Shown here piece after piece: positions 17,958 to 25,700 of a DNA stretch of 43,283 nt; position 1 is the first letter of the stretch, and each line of letters begins with the position of its first letter. The stretch is from an uncultured Chitinophagaceae bacterium. Lineage in GTDB: Bacteria; Bacteroidota; Bacteroidia; Chitinophagales; Chitinophagaceae. The notes under the pieces are model-generated. The model ran no database searches. It saw only the letters and a list, made by a program, of their open reading frames with translations, and was not told where the DNA came from. The translations under genes were made by a program, and so were the position numbers. The stretch spans positions 1 through 43,283 of the forward strand of contig CAITVK010000018.1 in assembly GCA_903895845.1 (NCBI GenBank). Direction: 5' to 3'.

Positions 17958-19244
17958 TTAGCCAAGTCTCACTTTCACAGCGTTTGCATGTGCATCCAGC
18001 CCTTCTGCAGTGGCCATTTCTATTACGGTATTACCTATATTAGTTAATCCTTGTTTGGTAAGATGCTGAAAGGTTATCTTCTTTACAAAGCTATCAACAC
18101 TAACACCGCTATATGCCCTTGCGAAACCATTGGTTGGCAAAGTATGATTGGTACCGCTGGCATAATCACCTACACTCTCGGGAGAATAGTTTCCCAAGAA
18201 TATTGATCCGGCATTTACTATCTTCTCTCCTATTTCTGAGGCATACTGACAACTGATAATAAGGTGTTCGGCAGCATATTCATTTACAAAATCAATAGCA
18301 AGCTTCGTATTTTTAACAATAATTGCCTTACTGTTCTCTAGTGCCTTCAATGCAATTTCTTTTCTAGGCAGAACGGCAACCTGTTTATTGATTTCTTCCA
18401 CTACTGCTTCTATCACTCCTTCTTCACAAGTAACAAGAATCACCTGACTATCAACTCCATGTTCTGCCTGACTCAATAAATCGGCAGCAACATAAGCTGC
18501 ATTTGCAGTTTCATCTGCCAATACACACACTTCGCTAGGACCAGCAGGCATATCTATCGCAATTCCTTCTTGCTGAATTAATTGTTTGGCACAAGTGACA
18601 TATTGATTACCGGGACCAAATACTTTATATGTCTTAGGAATTGTATGGGTGCCATAAGCTAAAGCAGCAATGGCTTGTACGCCACCAACCTTAAATACTT
18701 TGGTGATACCGGCAACAGAAGCAGCATATAAAATAGCCGGGTGCAACTTACCTTCTTTATTTGGAGGCGAACACAGCACAATCTCTTTGCATCCTGCTAG
18801 TTGTGCAGGAATACCCAACATCAATATTGTTGAAAACAAGGGTGCAGTTCCGCCGGGAATATATAAACCTACCTTCTCTATTCCTACAGACTTCCGCCAA
18901 CATTGCACACCGGGCATTGTTTCAACCACTTCTGGCTTAGTTATTTGCTTCTGATGAAATACCCTGATATTATTTGCAGCAGTTTGTATCGCTTGTTTTA
19001 AGTCTTCTGTAAGTAAAGAACTGGCTTCTTCAATTTCCTCTTGCGATACAGCAATAGTAGTCAAGGAAACACCATCAAATTGAGCAGTGTATCTTGCAAT
19101 AGCAGCATCACCTTGAAGTTTCACATCCTCCAGTATACCTTTTACCTTTTGTTGCAATATAGTATTGTCAAAAGTTGGACGTGTAATGTTCCAACCACCA
19201 ACAGGTGGAGTCGACAAGCTTCGTAAATCTATTGTTTCAAGCAT
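17958..19244 (-). CDS. hisD: Histidinol dehydrogenase
   Basis: The 428-residue protein catalyses the last two steps of histidine synthesis, L-histidinol to L-histidine with two NAD+, in the cytoplasm. Diagnostic segments include VGLYIPGGTAPLFSTILMLG, the signature VFGPGNQYVTCAKQLI, DMPAGPSEVCVLAD and LLSQAEHGVDSQVILVT, where Gln and His bind the catalytic zinc, then AEHLIISC and SVGDYASGTNHTLPT. The length is normal for HisD. It is downstream of hisG in the same operon; the 78-nt gap is entirely occupied by heptamer repeats that form a 21-bp hairpin ending 7 nt before this ATG. The operon stops at the bidirectional terminator, so the rest of the his genes are elsewhere. Confidence 0.97.
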   Translation of the reverse strand: MLETIDLRSLSTPPVGGWNITRPTFDNTILQQKVKGILEDVKLQGDAAIARYTAQFDGVSLTTIAVSQEEIEEASSLLTEDLKQAIQTAANNIRVFHQKQITKPEVVETMPGVQCWRKSVGIEKVGLYIPGGTAPLFSTILMLGIPAQLAGCKEIVLCSPPNKEGKLHPAILYAASVAGITKVFKVGGVQAIAALAYGTHTIPKTYKVFGPGNQYVTCAKQLIQQEGIAIDMPAGPSEVCVLADETANAAYVAADLLSQAEHGVDSQVILVTCEEGVIEAVVEEINKQVAVLPRKEIALKALENSKAIIVKNTKLAIDFVNEYAAEHLIISCQYASEIGEKIVNAGSIFLGNYSPESVGDYASGTNHTLPTNGFARAYSGVSVDSFVKKITFQHLTKQGLTNIGNTVIEMATAEGLDAHANAVKVRLG

Positions 19245-19251
19245 AAACCCA

Positions 19252-19319
19252 AGTTATGAGTTATGAGTTATGAATTATAATTATGGCGAATCTTCACACA
19301 TAACCCATAACTCATAACT
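19252..19319. repeat. Heptamer repeats forming a 21-bp hairpin in the hisG-hisD gap
   Basis: Three copies of GTTATGA (19253-19273) with degenerate neighbours face CATAACC, CATAACT and CATAACT (19299-19319). Arms 19252-19272 and 19299-19319 pair over 21 bp with a single A-C mismatch around a 26-nt loop. The element begins 3 nt after the hisG stop and ends 7 nt before the hisD ATG. Confidence 0.9.
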
Positions 19320-19322
19320 GTT

Positions 19323-20222
19323 TTATATAATCATCTTCTCAATAGGCACAACTAAAATTCCTTGTGCACCTAGTTCCTTCAGTTGTTCTATTATATCCCA
19401 GAAATCACTTTCTTTTATTACGGTATGGACGCTGCTCCAACCAGCAGTTGCTAGTGGTAAAACCGTAGGACTCTTCATACCGGGCAATAATGCAATTATC
19501 TTTTCCAGATTATCGTTAGGGGCATTCAATAATACATATTTATTGTGTTTTGCCTTCTTTACAGATTGAACCCTAAAGATCAACTTATCCAGCAACTGCT
19601 GCTGTGCTTCTCCTAAATTCTTATTCTTGATTAACGTTGCCTCAGATTTTAGTATTACTTCTACTTCTTTTAATCCATTCATAAACAAAGTAGAGCCACT
19701 ACTCACCAAATCGCAAATTGCTTCTGCCAAACCAATGCCTGGTGCGATCTCTACACTACCACTAATCTCGTGAATATCCGCTTTAATTCCATTCCTGTCC
19801 AGAAAGTCCTGCACAATAACAGGGTATGACGTTGCAATCTTTTTTCCTTGTAGAAATTGAGCATCTGTATAATCTTCATTTCTGCCAACAGCTATACTCA
19901 ATCTACATTTACCAAAGCCAAGCTTCTCTACCTCTATTACTTTTTTCTTCTTTTCATAAACAACGTTCTCTCCAACAAATCCAATGTCTGCCACACCATC
20001 CTCTACATATTGCGGAATATCATCATCCCTTAAAAAGAACACTTCTAATGGGAAATTATTAGCATCCGCTTTCAGCTTATTCACGCCATTGCTGATGTCT
20101 ATACCACATTCCTTTAGAAGTTTCATGCTATCGTCATTCAATCTGCCACTTTTCTGGATAGCAAGCTTTAACTTCCCTCCATTATCGTATTTGTTGCTAA
20201 TCGCTTCCTTCGTTGCTTTCAT
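19323..20222 (-). CDS. hisG: ATP phosphoribosyltransferase, long form
   Basis: The 299-residue enzyme starts histidine synthesis by joining ATP and PRPP to give phosphoribosyl-ATP. KLKLAIQKSGRL and VADIGFVGENVVYE are in the catalytic part, and the PRPP-binding segment is AICDLVSSGSTLFMNGL. The ~80 C-terminal residues (MKSPTVLPLATAGWSSVHTV and following) form the regulatory ACT-like domain of the long HisG form, which binds histidine for feedback inhibition and makes HisZ unnecessary. It is the first structural gene behind the histidine attenuator, so it is controlled both by attenuation and by feedback. Confidence 0.97.
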   Translation of the reverse strand: MKATKEAISNKYDNGGKLKLAIQKSGRLNDDSMKLLKECGIDISNGVNKLKADANNFPLEVFFLRDDDIPQYVEDGVADIGFVGENVVYEKKKKVIEVEKLGFGKCRLSIAVGRNEDYTDAQFLQGKKIATSYPVIVQDFLDRNGIKADIHEISGSVEIAPGIGLAEAICDLVSSGSTLFMNGLKEVEVILKSEATLIKNKNLGEAQQQLLDKLIFRVQSVKKAKHNKYVLLNAPNDNLEKIIALLPGMKSPTVLPLATAGWSSVHTVIKESDFWDIIEQLKELGAQGILVVPIEKMII

Positions 20223-20258
20223 TTAATCTATTTATTGTGCCAGTTAATTCTTACGTGT

Positions 20259-20299
20259 AATATAATAAAACAGGCTTACTAGTTGAATTAGTAAGCCTG
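20259..20299 (-). terminator. Histidine operon attenuator terminator
   Basis: On the minus strand CAGGCTTACTA pairs with TAGTAAGCCTG (11 bp, 7-nt loop; 20271-20299), followed by TTTTATTATA. It lies between the leader peptide and hisG. GTAAGC at 20331-20336 (minus strand), which overlaps the leader's stop codon, is complementary to GCTTAC of the 5' arm and can form a competing antiterminator. Confidence 0.88.
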
Positions 20300-20332
20300 A
20301 ATAATATTTTGCACAACACAAACACCCATTGC

Positions 20333-20386
20333 TTACCCGTTTGGTATCACATGATAATAATGATGCAGTATTCCTGTTGTATTCAT
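20333..20386 (-). CDS. His-rich leader peptide of the histidine attenuator
   Basis: An ATG at 20386 opens an 18-codon frame encoding MNTTGILHHYYHVIPNG and ending in TAA at 20333-20335. Codons 8-12 are CAT CAT TAT TAT CAT, i.e. three histidines with two tyrosines. The position, directly behind a consensus promoter and in front of an antiterminator/terminator pair leading into hisG, fits classical ribosome-mediated attenuation. Stalling at the His codons when charged tRNA-His is scarce would leave GUAAGC free to pair with the terminator's 5' arm. A ribosome that reaches the stop codon would cover it and let the terminator form. The interpretation is inference; the elements are directly visible. 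Confidence 0.88.
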   Translation of the reverse strand: MNTTGILHHYYHVIPNG

Positions 20387-20390
20387 GACG

Positions 20391-20422
20391 CAAAAATAGG
20401 GGGAAAGATGTAATTGTGCAAA
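20391..20422 (-). promoter_or_regulatory. Histidine operon promoter (consensus Bacteroidota type)
   Basis: On the minus strand TTTG (20422-20419), a 20-nt spacer and TATTTTTG (20398-20391) match the TTTG-N19-21-TAnnTTTG consensus exactly. The expected start of transcription is 20387 or very near, next to the leader peptide's ATG at 20386. Confidence 0.85.
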
Positions 20423-20510
20423 GGGGGACTTAAAAGTAGGCGAATTCGCAATCTGCCTCTCCACTTAATATCCCTTAAATAAATGGGAAATGCTAGTTTT
20501 TTACTTAAAG

Positions 20511-20542
20511 TTTGTTTTATATCGAAATGTATCCCTATTTTC
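20511..20542 (+). promoter_or_regulatory. Promoter of the T9SS mini-protein gene
   Basis: TTTG at 20511-20514, a 20-nt spacer and TATTTTCG at 20535-20542 give a near-consensus Bacteroidota promoter, with one mismatch in the -7 box. The predicted start is near 20546. It is divergent from the his promoter, about 90 nt away. Confidence 0.7.
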
Positions 20543-20549
20543 GCAGTAG

Positions 20550-20900
20550 ATGTTGTTTCTGATGAAAAAAATATACTTAATCATTTTATTATTGTCTTTC
20601 TGTACCGGTTCTAGAGTAGCTGCTAATGGATTGCCCATAAATTATGATGGACCAATCAAAGTATATCGCTTTTACCCAAACCCTGCTTCTTCATATATCA
20701 ACTTCGAATTCAGAAATATATCAGAAAGCTACACATTACAGATTTACAACTTTTTGGGTAAAAAAGTATTTAACCAAGTAGTTAATGGGAATAAGATTAC
20801 GATTCCAGTAGAAAACTTATACAGAGGGATTTATATCTACCAATTAAAAGATGCTACCGGCAATATAGAAGAAAGTGGTAAGTTTCAAATAATGAGATAG
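20550..20900 (+). CDS. Stand-alone T9SS type A sorting-domain mini-protein
   Basis: The 116-residue protein consists of a signal peptide (MKKIYLIILLLSFCTGSRVA from the second Met) and, after a short linker, a complete type A sorting domain: VYRFYPNPASSYINFEF, LQIYNFLGKKVF, then NLYRGIYIYQLKDATG and a terminal GKFQIMR strand. No cargo domain is present. Starts at 20550 and 20562 are both possible; with transcription from about 20546 the second leaves a leader of ~16 nt. Known of the family: this domain normally sits at the end of large secreted proteins and is their type IX signal. The role of a cargo-less version is unknown; it might occupy or regulate the translocon or attachment machinery, or be a small surface protein. 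Confidence 0.85.
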   Translation: MLFLMKKIYLIILLLSFCTGSRVAANGLPINYDGPIKVYRFYPNPASSYINFEFRNISESYTLQIYNFLGKKVFNQVVNGNKITIPVENLYRGIYIYQLKDATGNIEESGKFQIMR

Positions 20901-20936
20901 TCTGCTCCTGCATCTCCCTTATTCACAACCCGCTGT

Positions 20937-21968
20937 TTACTTTACAATCTCCATCGCGGCTTCTGCAATTTTATTCAAGTCTTGTTTCTTCATACATTTA
21001 AAATGCCCTTTAGGACATTTATTACTTCCAAAATTACTGCAAGGTTGACAAAGCAGCCTTGGAACAACAAAGTTTTGATGCAAAGGCATTGAATTGCTGG
21101 AAGGATAATAAGGTTCTACATCCAATTTTGGGGAAGTTCCGCCCCATATTGCCAATATTTTCTTATTGAAAGCACTTGCCACATACTGAAGTCCAGTATC
21201 ATGAGATATTACCAGTTTAGCCTGCTTTACTAACCATGCCGATTCATGCAAACTAAACTTTCCACAGGCATCATAAACCTTATAAGGGTCTACCTCAGCA
21301 ATCGCAATTGCTTCTTTTGCATCCTCCTTCCCTCCAATAAGTACAATTGGATATTCTATTAATTCGCAAAGCTTTTGTAGCCTTATTACAGGCAATTTTT
21401 TGGTATAATAAGAGGCTCCAATAACAATAGCAATATAACCAAAGCGATGTTGAGCGGGCAAATCATCCAAAGAAACCTTCAACTGCTTTGGAAGAAAGTA
21501 ATCTAGGCCCTTCCCATCATTCTTTACACCCAAAGGCGCAACTGTGTCTAAGCTTCTATCGGTAATATGCCTTCCGCTCATAAAGTTGATGTGAAACTTT
21601 GTAAGGAAAAACTTAGCCGCAGATTCTTTTTTATACGTAAATGCTTTACAATTTAATGCAAGTTTTATCTTATTGGTACGAAAGTTCTTATGAAGATCAA
21701 TTACAAAATCATATTGCTCTTCTACCAGTTGACTAATCAGTTTATCAAGATGATGTTCAAAATAAAAAAACTTATCTACGTAAGGATTTGCTTCTGTAAC
21801 TGCTTTAAAAGATAAACGAGTTAAGAAATGTACCGTAACATCTGGAATTTGTTGCTTCACACAACGAATAACCGGACTACATAATATAATATCACCTATC
21901 GAAGAAAACCTGATAATGAGTACTTTAGGTTTTTTAGGCATATTCTCAGGCTTAATTTCTTTTACCAT
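20937..21968 (-). CDS. Glycosyltransferase family 9 (ADP-heptose:LPS heptosyltransferase-like)
   Basis: The 343-residue protein carries the GT9 opening VLIIRFSSIGDIILCSPVIR and the C-terminal half VISHDTGLQYVASAFNKKILAIWGG, which binds the nucleotide sugar. A Cys-rich tail (CQPCSNFGSNKCPKGHFKC) is common in Bacteroidota homologues. It likely adds heptose to the LPS inner core at the cytoplasmic face of the inner membrane. The frame starts at 21968; an ATG nine codons later (MPKKPKVLII) is equally plausible and closer to the family's usual start. It may pair functionally with rfaE1 at 30267. It lies downstream of the MFS genes across a 173-nt gap containing a terminator-like hairpin. Confidence 0.88.
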   Translation of the reverse strand: MVKEIKPENMPKKPKVLIIRFSSIGDIILCSPVIRCVKQQIPDVTVHFLTRLSFKAVTEANPYVDKFFYFEHHLDKLISQLVEEQYDFVIDLHKNFRTNKIKLALNCKAFTYKKESAAKFFLTKFHINFMSGRHITDRSLDTVAPLGVKNDGKGLDYFLPKQLKVSLDDLPAQHRFGYIAIVIGASYYTKKLPVIRLQKLCELIEYPIVLIGGKEDAKEAIAIAEVDPYKVYDACGKFSLHESAWLVKQAKLVISHDTGLQYVASAFNKKILAIWGGTSPKLDVEPYYPSSNSMPLHQNFVVPRLLCQPCSNFGSNKCPKGHFKCMKKQDLNKIAEAAMEIVK

Positions 21969-22059
21969 CTTCTTATTTTCTTTTATCTGTGTTTTTCAAT
22001 TCAAATAAGTTAAAAATAACGGCTCGCTAGAAACTAGTTATCTTTTAGTACTCTCTATT

Positions 22060-22131
22060 TAACGTAAATTATTGAATAATTAACGTTATTAAAAGGCTGA
22101 TAAACTTAGTTTATAAACCAATTCAGCTTTT
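22060..22131 (-). terminator. Two hairpins behind the distal MFS gene, probable terminator
   Basis: On the minus strand AAAAGCTGA (22131-22123) pairs with TCAGCCTTTT (22100-22091) with one bulge, giving a T run at the 3' side. A second AT-rich hairpin at 22060-22088 follows, with near-perfect TAACGT-type arms. Confidence 0.5.
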
Positions 22132-22141
22132 AAAAAAATTG

Positions 22142-23365
22142 TTAAAGCTCAATAAAATCTAAATCCTTCCCAAAAGTTTCTTTACTAAAATATACAGCAG
22201 TTAATCCAAGGGCAATACAAAGTGTTCCTGTGATTGCAGCTCCTGTAATAAAGTCTGTAGCCTCTCGCAAATATTTAAACAGAATAATAATCAATGGCAA
22301 AGTGCCTCTAACTATGTTGGGAATAGTGGTAGCAGCGGTTGCACGAAGGTTTGTTCCAAACTGTTCAGCTCCCATTGTTACAAAAATGGCCCAGAAGCCA
22401 GTAGCAAATCCCAGCCCCAGACATATCCAATAGATACTGTTTGCCGTAGCTGTTGTTTGATGCAGAAATAACATTACAAAGAGAATGGTAAGTCCATAAA
22501 AAATATACAATGCTTTCTTTCTGCTTTTTAACCACTGACTAATAAAGCCTATCAACACATCGCCAACCGAAATACCTACATAAGCAATCATGATTGACTT
22601 TCCTGGATCAACTGCTTCTTTCACTCCTAGCACAGCAGCAAACTTATCGGAGAAACTTATCAATACACCTATCACAAACCAGTTTGGCAATCCGATGGCA
22701 ATACATTTAATGTAACAAGTAAATCTTTCCCAGTTGTTAAACAACATGAATATGTTTCCTTTAGATACATCACTTTCTTTTACAGAGGTATACAAGCCAC
22801 TTTCAAATACAGAAACTCTTAGTAATAACAGTAAGAAACCCATTCCGCCGCCAATATAATAACACCAACGCCAATCGTGAATGGTTTGTTTCATAAAATA
22901 AGCAAACACAGCACCGGTAAGTCCTACTCCAGCAACTAAAGAGGTTGCAATGCCCCGCTTTTCTTTGGGAACCAATTCACTAACCAGAGTAATACCTGCG
23001 CCCAATTCACCTGCCAACCCAATACCAGCAATGAACCGGCACCAGGCATACTGATTAACATCCGTAACCATTCCATTAGCAATATTTGCGAGAGAGTATA
23101 AGATGATTGAACCAAACAACACACTCAATCTTCCTCTCTTATCACCCATTATACCGCATACAAACCCACCAATCAGCAACCCAACCATTTGAATGCTGAT
23201 TATCTTCTCGCCTTCTGTTAATACTTGTTCTGGTGTTAGTCCGAGAGACAAAAGACTAGGCTTCCGGATGATTCCAAAAAGAAGCAAATCGTATATATCA
23301 ACAAAATAGCCCAAAGCGGCTACGACTATGGCGAGCGTAAAAATTGATTTGTTTGTTTTATTCAT
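22142..23365 (-). CDS. MFS transporter, distal copy of a tandem pair
   Basis: The 407-residue, 12-helix protein has the MFS loop motif GDKRGRLSVLFGS and the opening GYFVDIYDLLLFGIIRKPS, which places it near the sugar/metabolite:H+ symporter groups. FIAGIGLAGELGAGITLVSE is the conserved TM4 region. It is a close paralogue of the next gene upstream: by eye well over half of the residues agree along the whole length, including AEQFGTNLRAT and the terminal KETFG-D motif. Gene order on the minus strand is dedA, MFS copy 1, MFS copy 2, with 63 nt between the copies. The substrate is unknown. Divergence is visible mainly in the TM1-TM2 loop, TM5 and the central cytoplasmic loop. Confidence 0.9.
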   Translation of the reverse strand: MNKTNKSIFTLAIVVAALGYFVDIYDLLLFGIIRKPSLLSLGLTPEQVLTEGEKIISIQMVGLLIGGFVCGIMGDKRGRLSVLFGSIILYSLANIANGMVTDVNQYAWCRFIAGIGLAGELGAGITLVSELVPKEKRGIATSLVAGVGLTGAVFAYFMKQTIHDWRWCYYIGGGMGFLLLLLRVSVFESGLYTSVKESDVSKGNIFMLFNNWERFTCYIKCIAIGLPNWFVIGVLISFSDKFAAVLGVKEAVDPGKSIMIAYVGISVGDVLIGFISQWLKSRKKALYIFYGLTILFVMLFLHQTTATANSIYWICLGLGFATGFWAIFVTMGAEQFGTNLRATAATTIPNIVRGTLPLIIILFKYLREATDFITGAAITGTLCIALGLTAVYFSKETFGKDLDFIEL

Positions 23366-23428
23366 AAAGCAAAGTAGGTGAATAAATTAATATCTTGTCA
23401 ATAGAAGCAATAATAAGCAATCTGCATT

Positions 23429-24655
23429 TTATTCCTCTACAAAATTCATATCCAACCCAAAGGTTTCTTTGGTATAATAAGCAGAAACAACTGCCATCAA
23501 CATCACAATTACGCCAACAATCTCGGCACTTAGCAAATAGTTGTCATTGGTAAGATAACGAATACCCTTAAATAACAGAATCATCAGAGGGAGAAAGCCC
23601 CTGACTACATTTGGAATTGATATTGCGGTAGTTGCGCGCAGATTGGTGCCAAATTGTTCGGCACTCATCGTTATGTAAAGAACCGATATGCCAGAACCAA
23701 AGCCTAAACAAGCAATTAACAGATACATTGTATCCGCACTTCCACCATGCTGGGTAAAAAATAAGATAATAAAGAAGGTACAGATACCATAAAATGTAAA
23801 CAATGCCTTTTTGCGGCTTTTTAGATAATTACTTAGTAGTCCTGCCGTCATATCGCCCAAGCCAATTGCAATATACTGATACATTATTGCCTTGCCTGGA
23901 TCTATGTTATTGATGCCAAAGTGTTTTCCAAATTCATCAGAGAAAGTAATCAGGATACCTATTACGTACCATACAGGCAATCCGATAAACACCCCTTTCA
24001 TATACCTGAGCAGCCTTTCTTTGTTATTGATTATCATCATCAGGTTGCCCCTTTCTACATTTTGTTTCTTCACTTCATCATACAATCCACTTTCAAAGAT
24101 GCTTACCCGCAACAATAACAAAAGCAATCCCATTCCCCCACCGATATAAAAACATAAGCGCCAGTCTCCAAATATTTTATATACAAAAAAGGCTGTCACT
24201 GCACCAAATACGCCCACACTTGCTATGATAGATGCCGCAATACCACGTTTTTCTTTGGGCAACATTTCACTTACTAACGTAATACTTGCACCTAACTCAC
24301 CTGCCAAACCTATCCCTGCAATAAATCGCATGATGGTATATTGTGTAACATTTGTAACCATTCCGTTCGCAATGTTAGCTAATGAATAAATGAGTATCGA
24401 ACCGAACAATACACTCAATCTACCCTTTTTATCCCCAAGTATACCCCACAGAATACCGCCAACAACAAGCCCTATCATCTGTATACTGATGATAAATTCG
24501 CCTTGCGATAAAATTTCCTGTGGAGACAACCCTAAAGCTTTCAGACTTGGCTTACGTACAATACCAAATAACAGCAAATCGTACACATCAACAAAAAAAC
24601 CGAGTGCACCAACTATTACTGTCAGGGAGAATATCCCTGGCTGCTTTTTATCCAT
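23429..24655 (-). CDS. MFS transporter, proximal copy of a tandem pair
   Basis: This 408-residue, 12-helix transporter shares with its downstream paralogue the segments GDKKGRLSVLFGS, FIAGIGLAGELGASITLVSE, YIGGGMGLLLLLLRVSIFESG and AEQFGTNLRATTA. It is a proton-coupled inner-membrane carrier of unknown substrate. The start codon lies 3 nt after the dedA stop, so translation of the two is probably coupled. Retention of two full-length copies suggests different substrates or dosage; neither has a frameshift. Confidence 0.9.
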   Translation of the reverse strand: MDKKQPGIFSLTVIVGALGFFVDVYDLLLFGIVRKPSLKALGLSPQEILSQGEFIISIQMIGLVVGGILWGILGDKKGRLSVLFGSILIYSLANIANGMVTNVTQYTIMRFIAGIGLAGELGASITLVSEMLPKEKRGIAASIIASVGVFGAVTAFFVYKIFGDWRLCFYIGGGMGLLLLLLRVSIFESGLYDEVKKQNVERGNLMMIINNKERLLRYMKGVFIGLPVWYVIGILITFSDEFGKHFGINNIDPGKAIMYQYIAIGLGDMTAGLLSNYLKSRKKALFTFYGICTFFIILFFTQHGGSADTMYLLIACLGFGSGISVLYITMSAEQFGTNLRATTAISIPNVVRGFLPLMILLFKGIRYLTNDNYLLSAEIVGVIVMLMAVVSAYYTKETFGLDMNFVEE

Positions 24656-24658
24656 ACA

Positions 24659-25342
24659 CTATTTAATGGGGGATGATTTTGTTTTTCCAAAGACTAGCTT
24701 CAATATTACCGGTGCAGTAGTGATAAAGACAATGCCCAAGACAATAACTTCCAGATGTTTCTTGATATCGAAGTTGTAATGCTCCATAAAGAACTTATCT
24801 AGGTAATGACCTCCTGCAAGCATACTGCTTACCCATGCGATAGAACCTACTATATTAAAGAAAGCAAACTTCTTTTTGTCCATTTCAACAATGCCAGCAA
24901 TTATGGGTGCAAATGTTCTGACAATAGGCACAAAACGAGCAAAAACAACTGCCCCTCCTCCATGCTTTTCATAAAAGTCATGTGCTTGATGCAGGTATTT
25001 CTTTTTGAACAGAATATTGTCATTCCAATTAAACATGGAAGTACCAATACGTTTGCCAAACAAATAACCTGTAGTATTTCCCAAGATACCCGCGATAGCA
25101 GTAAGTGTGATAATGAGTAAGAGATTGAGGAAACTGTTTCCAGTATCAAACAGATAAGCCGCCAATTTATCGCTAAAAATACCTGCTACAAAAAGCAAAG
25201 AATCTCCCGGAAAGAAGAAGCCGACAAACAATCCTGTCTCTGCAAAAATGATGATTAACAATAGCCAAAGCCCCCCATTGTCTATGTAAAATTGTGGTTG
25301 AAGTAGTTCGTGCAATTTAAAAGCTAGTATCGTTTCAAGCAT
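24659..25342 (-). CDS. DedA-family membrane protein (VTT domain)
   Basis: The 227-residue protein shows both DedA signatures: the re-entrant motif FAETGLFVGFFFPGDSLLF near residues 34-52 and FARFVPIVRTFAPIIAG with the two essential Arg residues near 136-152. Four to five further helices complete the fold. Known members act as undecaprenyl-phosphate or phospholipid flippases and support membrane-potential homeostasis. It is the first gene of the minus-strand group with the two MFS transporters. Nothing else reveals its specific lipid. Family assignment is secure. Confidence 0.93.
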   Translation of the reverse strand: MLETILAFKLHELLQPQFYIDNGGLWLLLIIIFAETGLFVGFFFPGDSLLFVAGIFSDKLAAYLFDTGNSFLNLLLIITLTAIAGILGNTTGYLFGKRIGTSMFNWNDNILFKKKYLHQAHDFYEKHGGGAVVFARFVPIVRTFAPIIAGIVEMDKKKFAFFNIVGSIAWVSSMLAGGHYLDKFFMEHYNFDIKKHLEVIVLGIVFITTAPVILKLVFGKTKSSPIK

Positions 25343-25700
25343 AATTAGTTATGAAGATTGATTTTCTTCGGTTGTAAAGAAACAGTAATTATTCAAATTA
25401 TGATTAAAAACGCAATATTTTAATCTGATTGGTGGCAATTTTATTATATCCATTAGGCATCTCTTTGCCAAATACGTTCCAAAAGAGGGGTAGGTTCATT
25501 TTAACTTACTTTATTGTCTTCATAACAATCAATCAAAAAAAGTAGTGCCAGCAATTTATTTCTTCTTTGAATAAAATATCAATCAAATACAAGACATCCC
25601 TTGTGGGGATAATACAATAAATTTAATTGTATATTTTTCTCAATCTAGAAAGTACTGCTCAACTTATTATCCGCAACTTTGTTGAAATAAAAATAATATA
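25343..25700. other. 358-nt intergenic region between divergent dedA and GPx genes
   Basis: I see no gene here. CAACTTTG at 25674-25681 is an imperfect -7 box that would give the peroxidase gene a leader of about 13 nt. A small ATCCC/GGGAT hairpin lies near 25606-25620. No heptamer or 21-bp repeats are present. Confidence 0.5.

Noticed and set aside
25606-25620. ATCCC/GGGAT hairpin upstream of the GPx gene as a riboswitch or operator
   Set aside because: A five-base stem without a T-run or a second structural element is expected by chance in a gap of this size.
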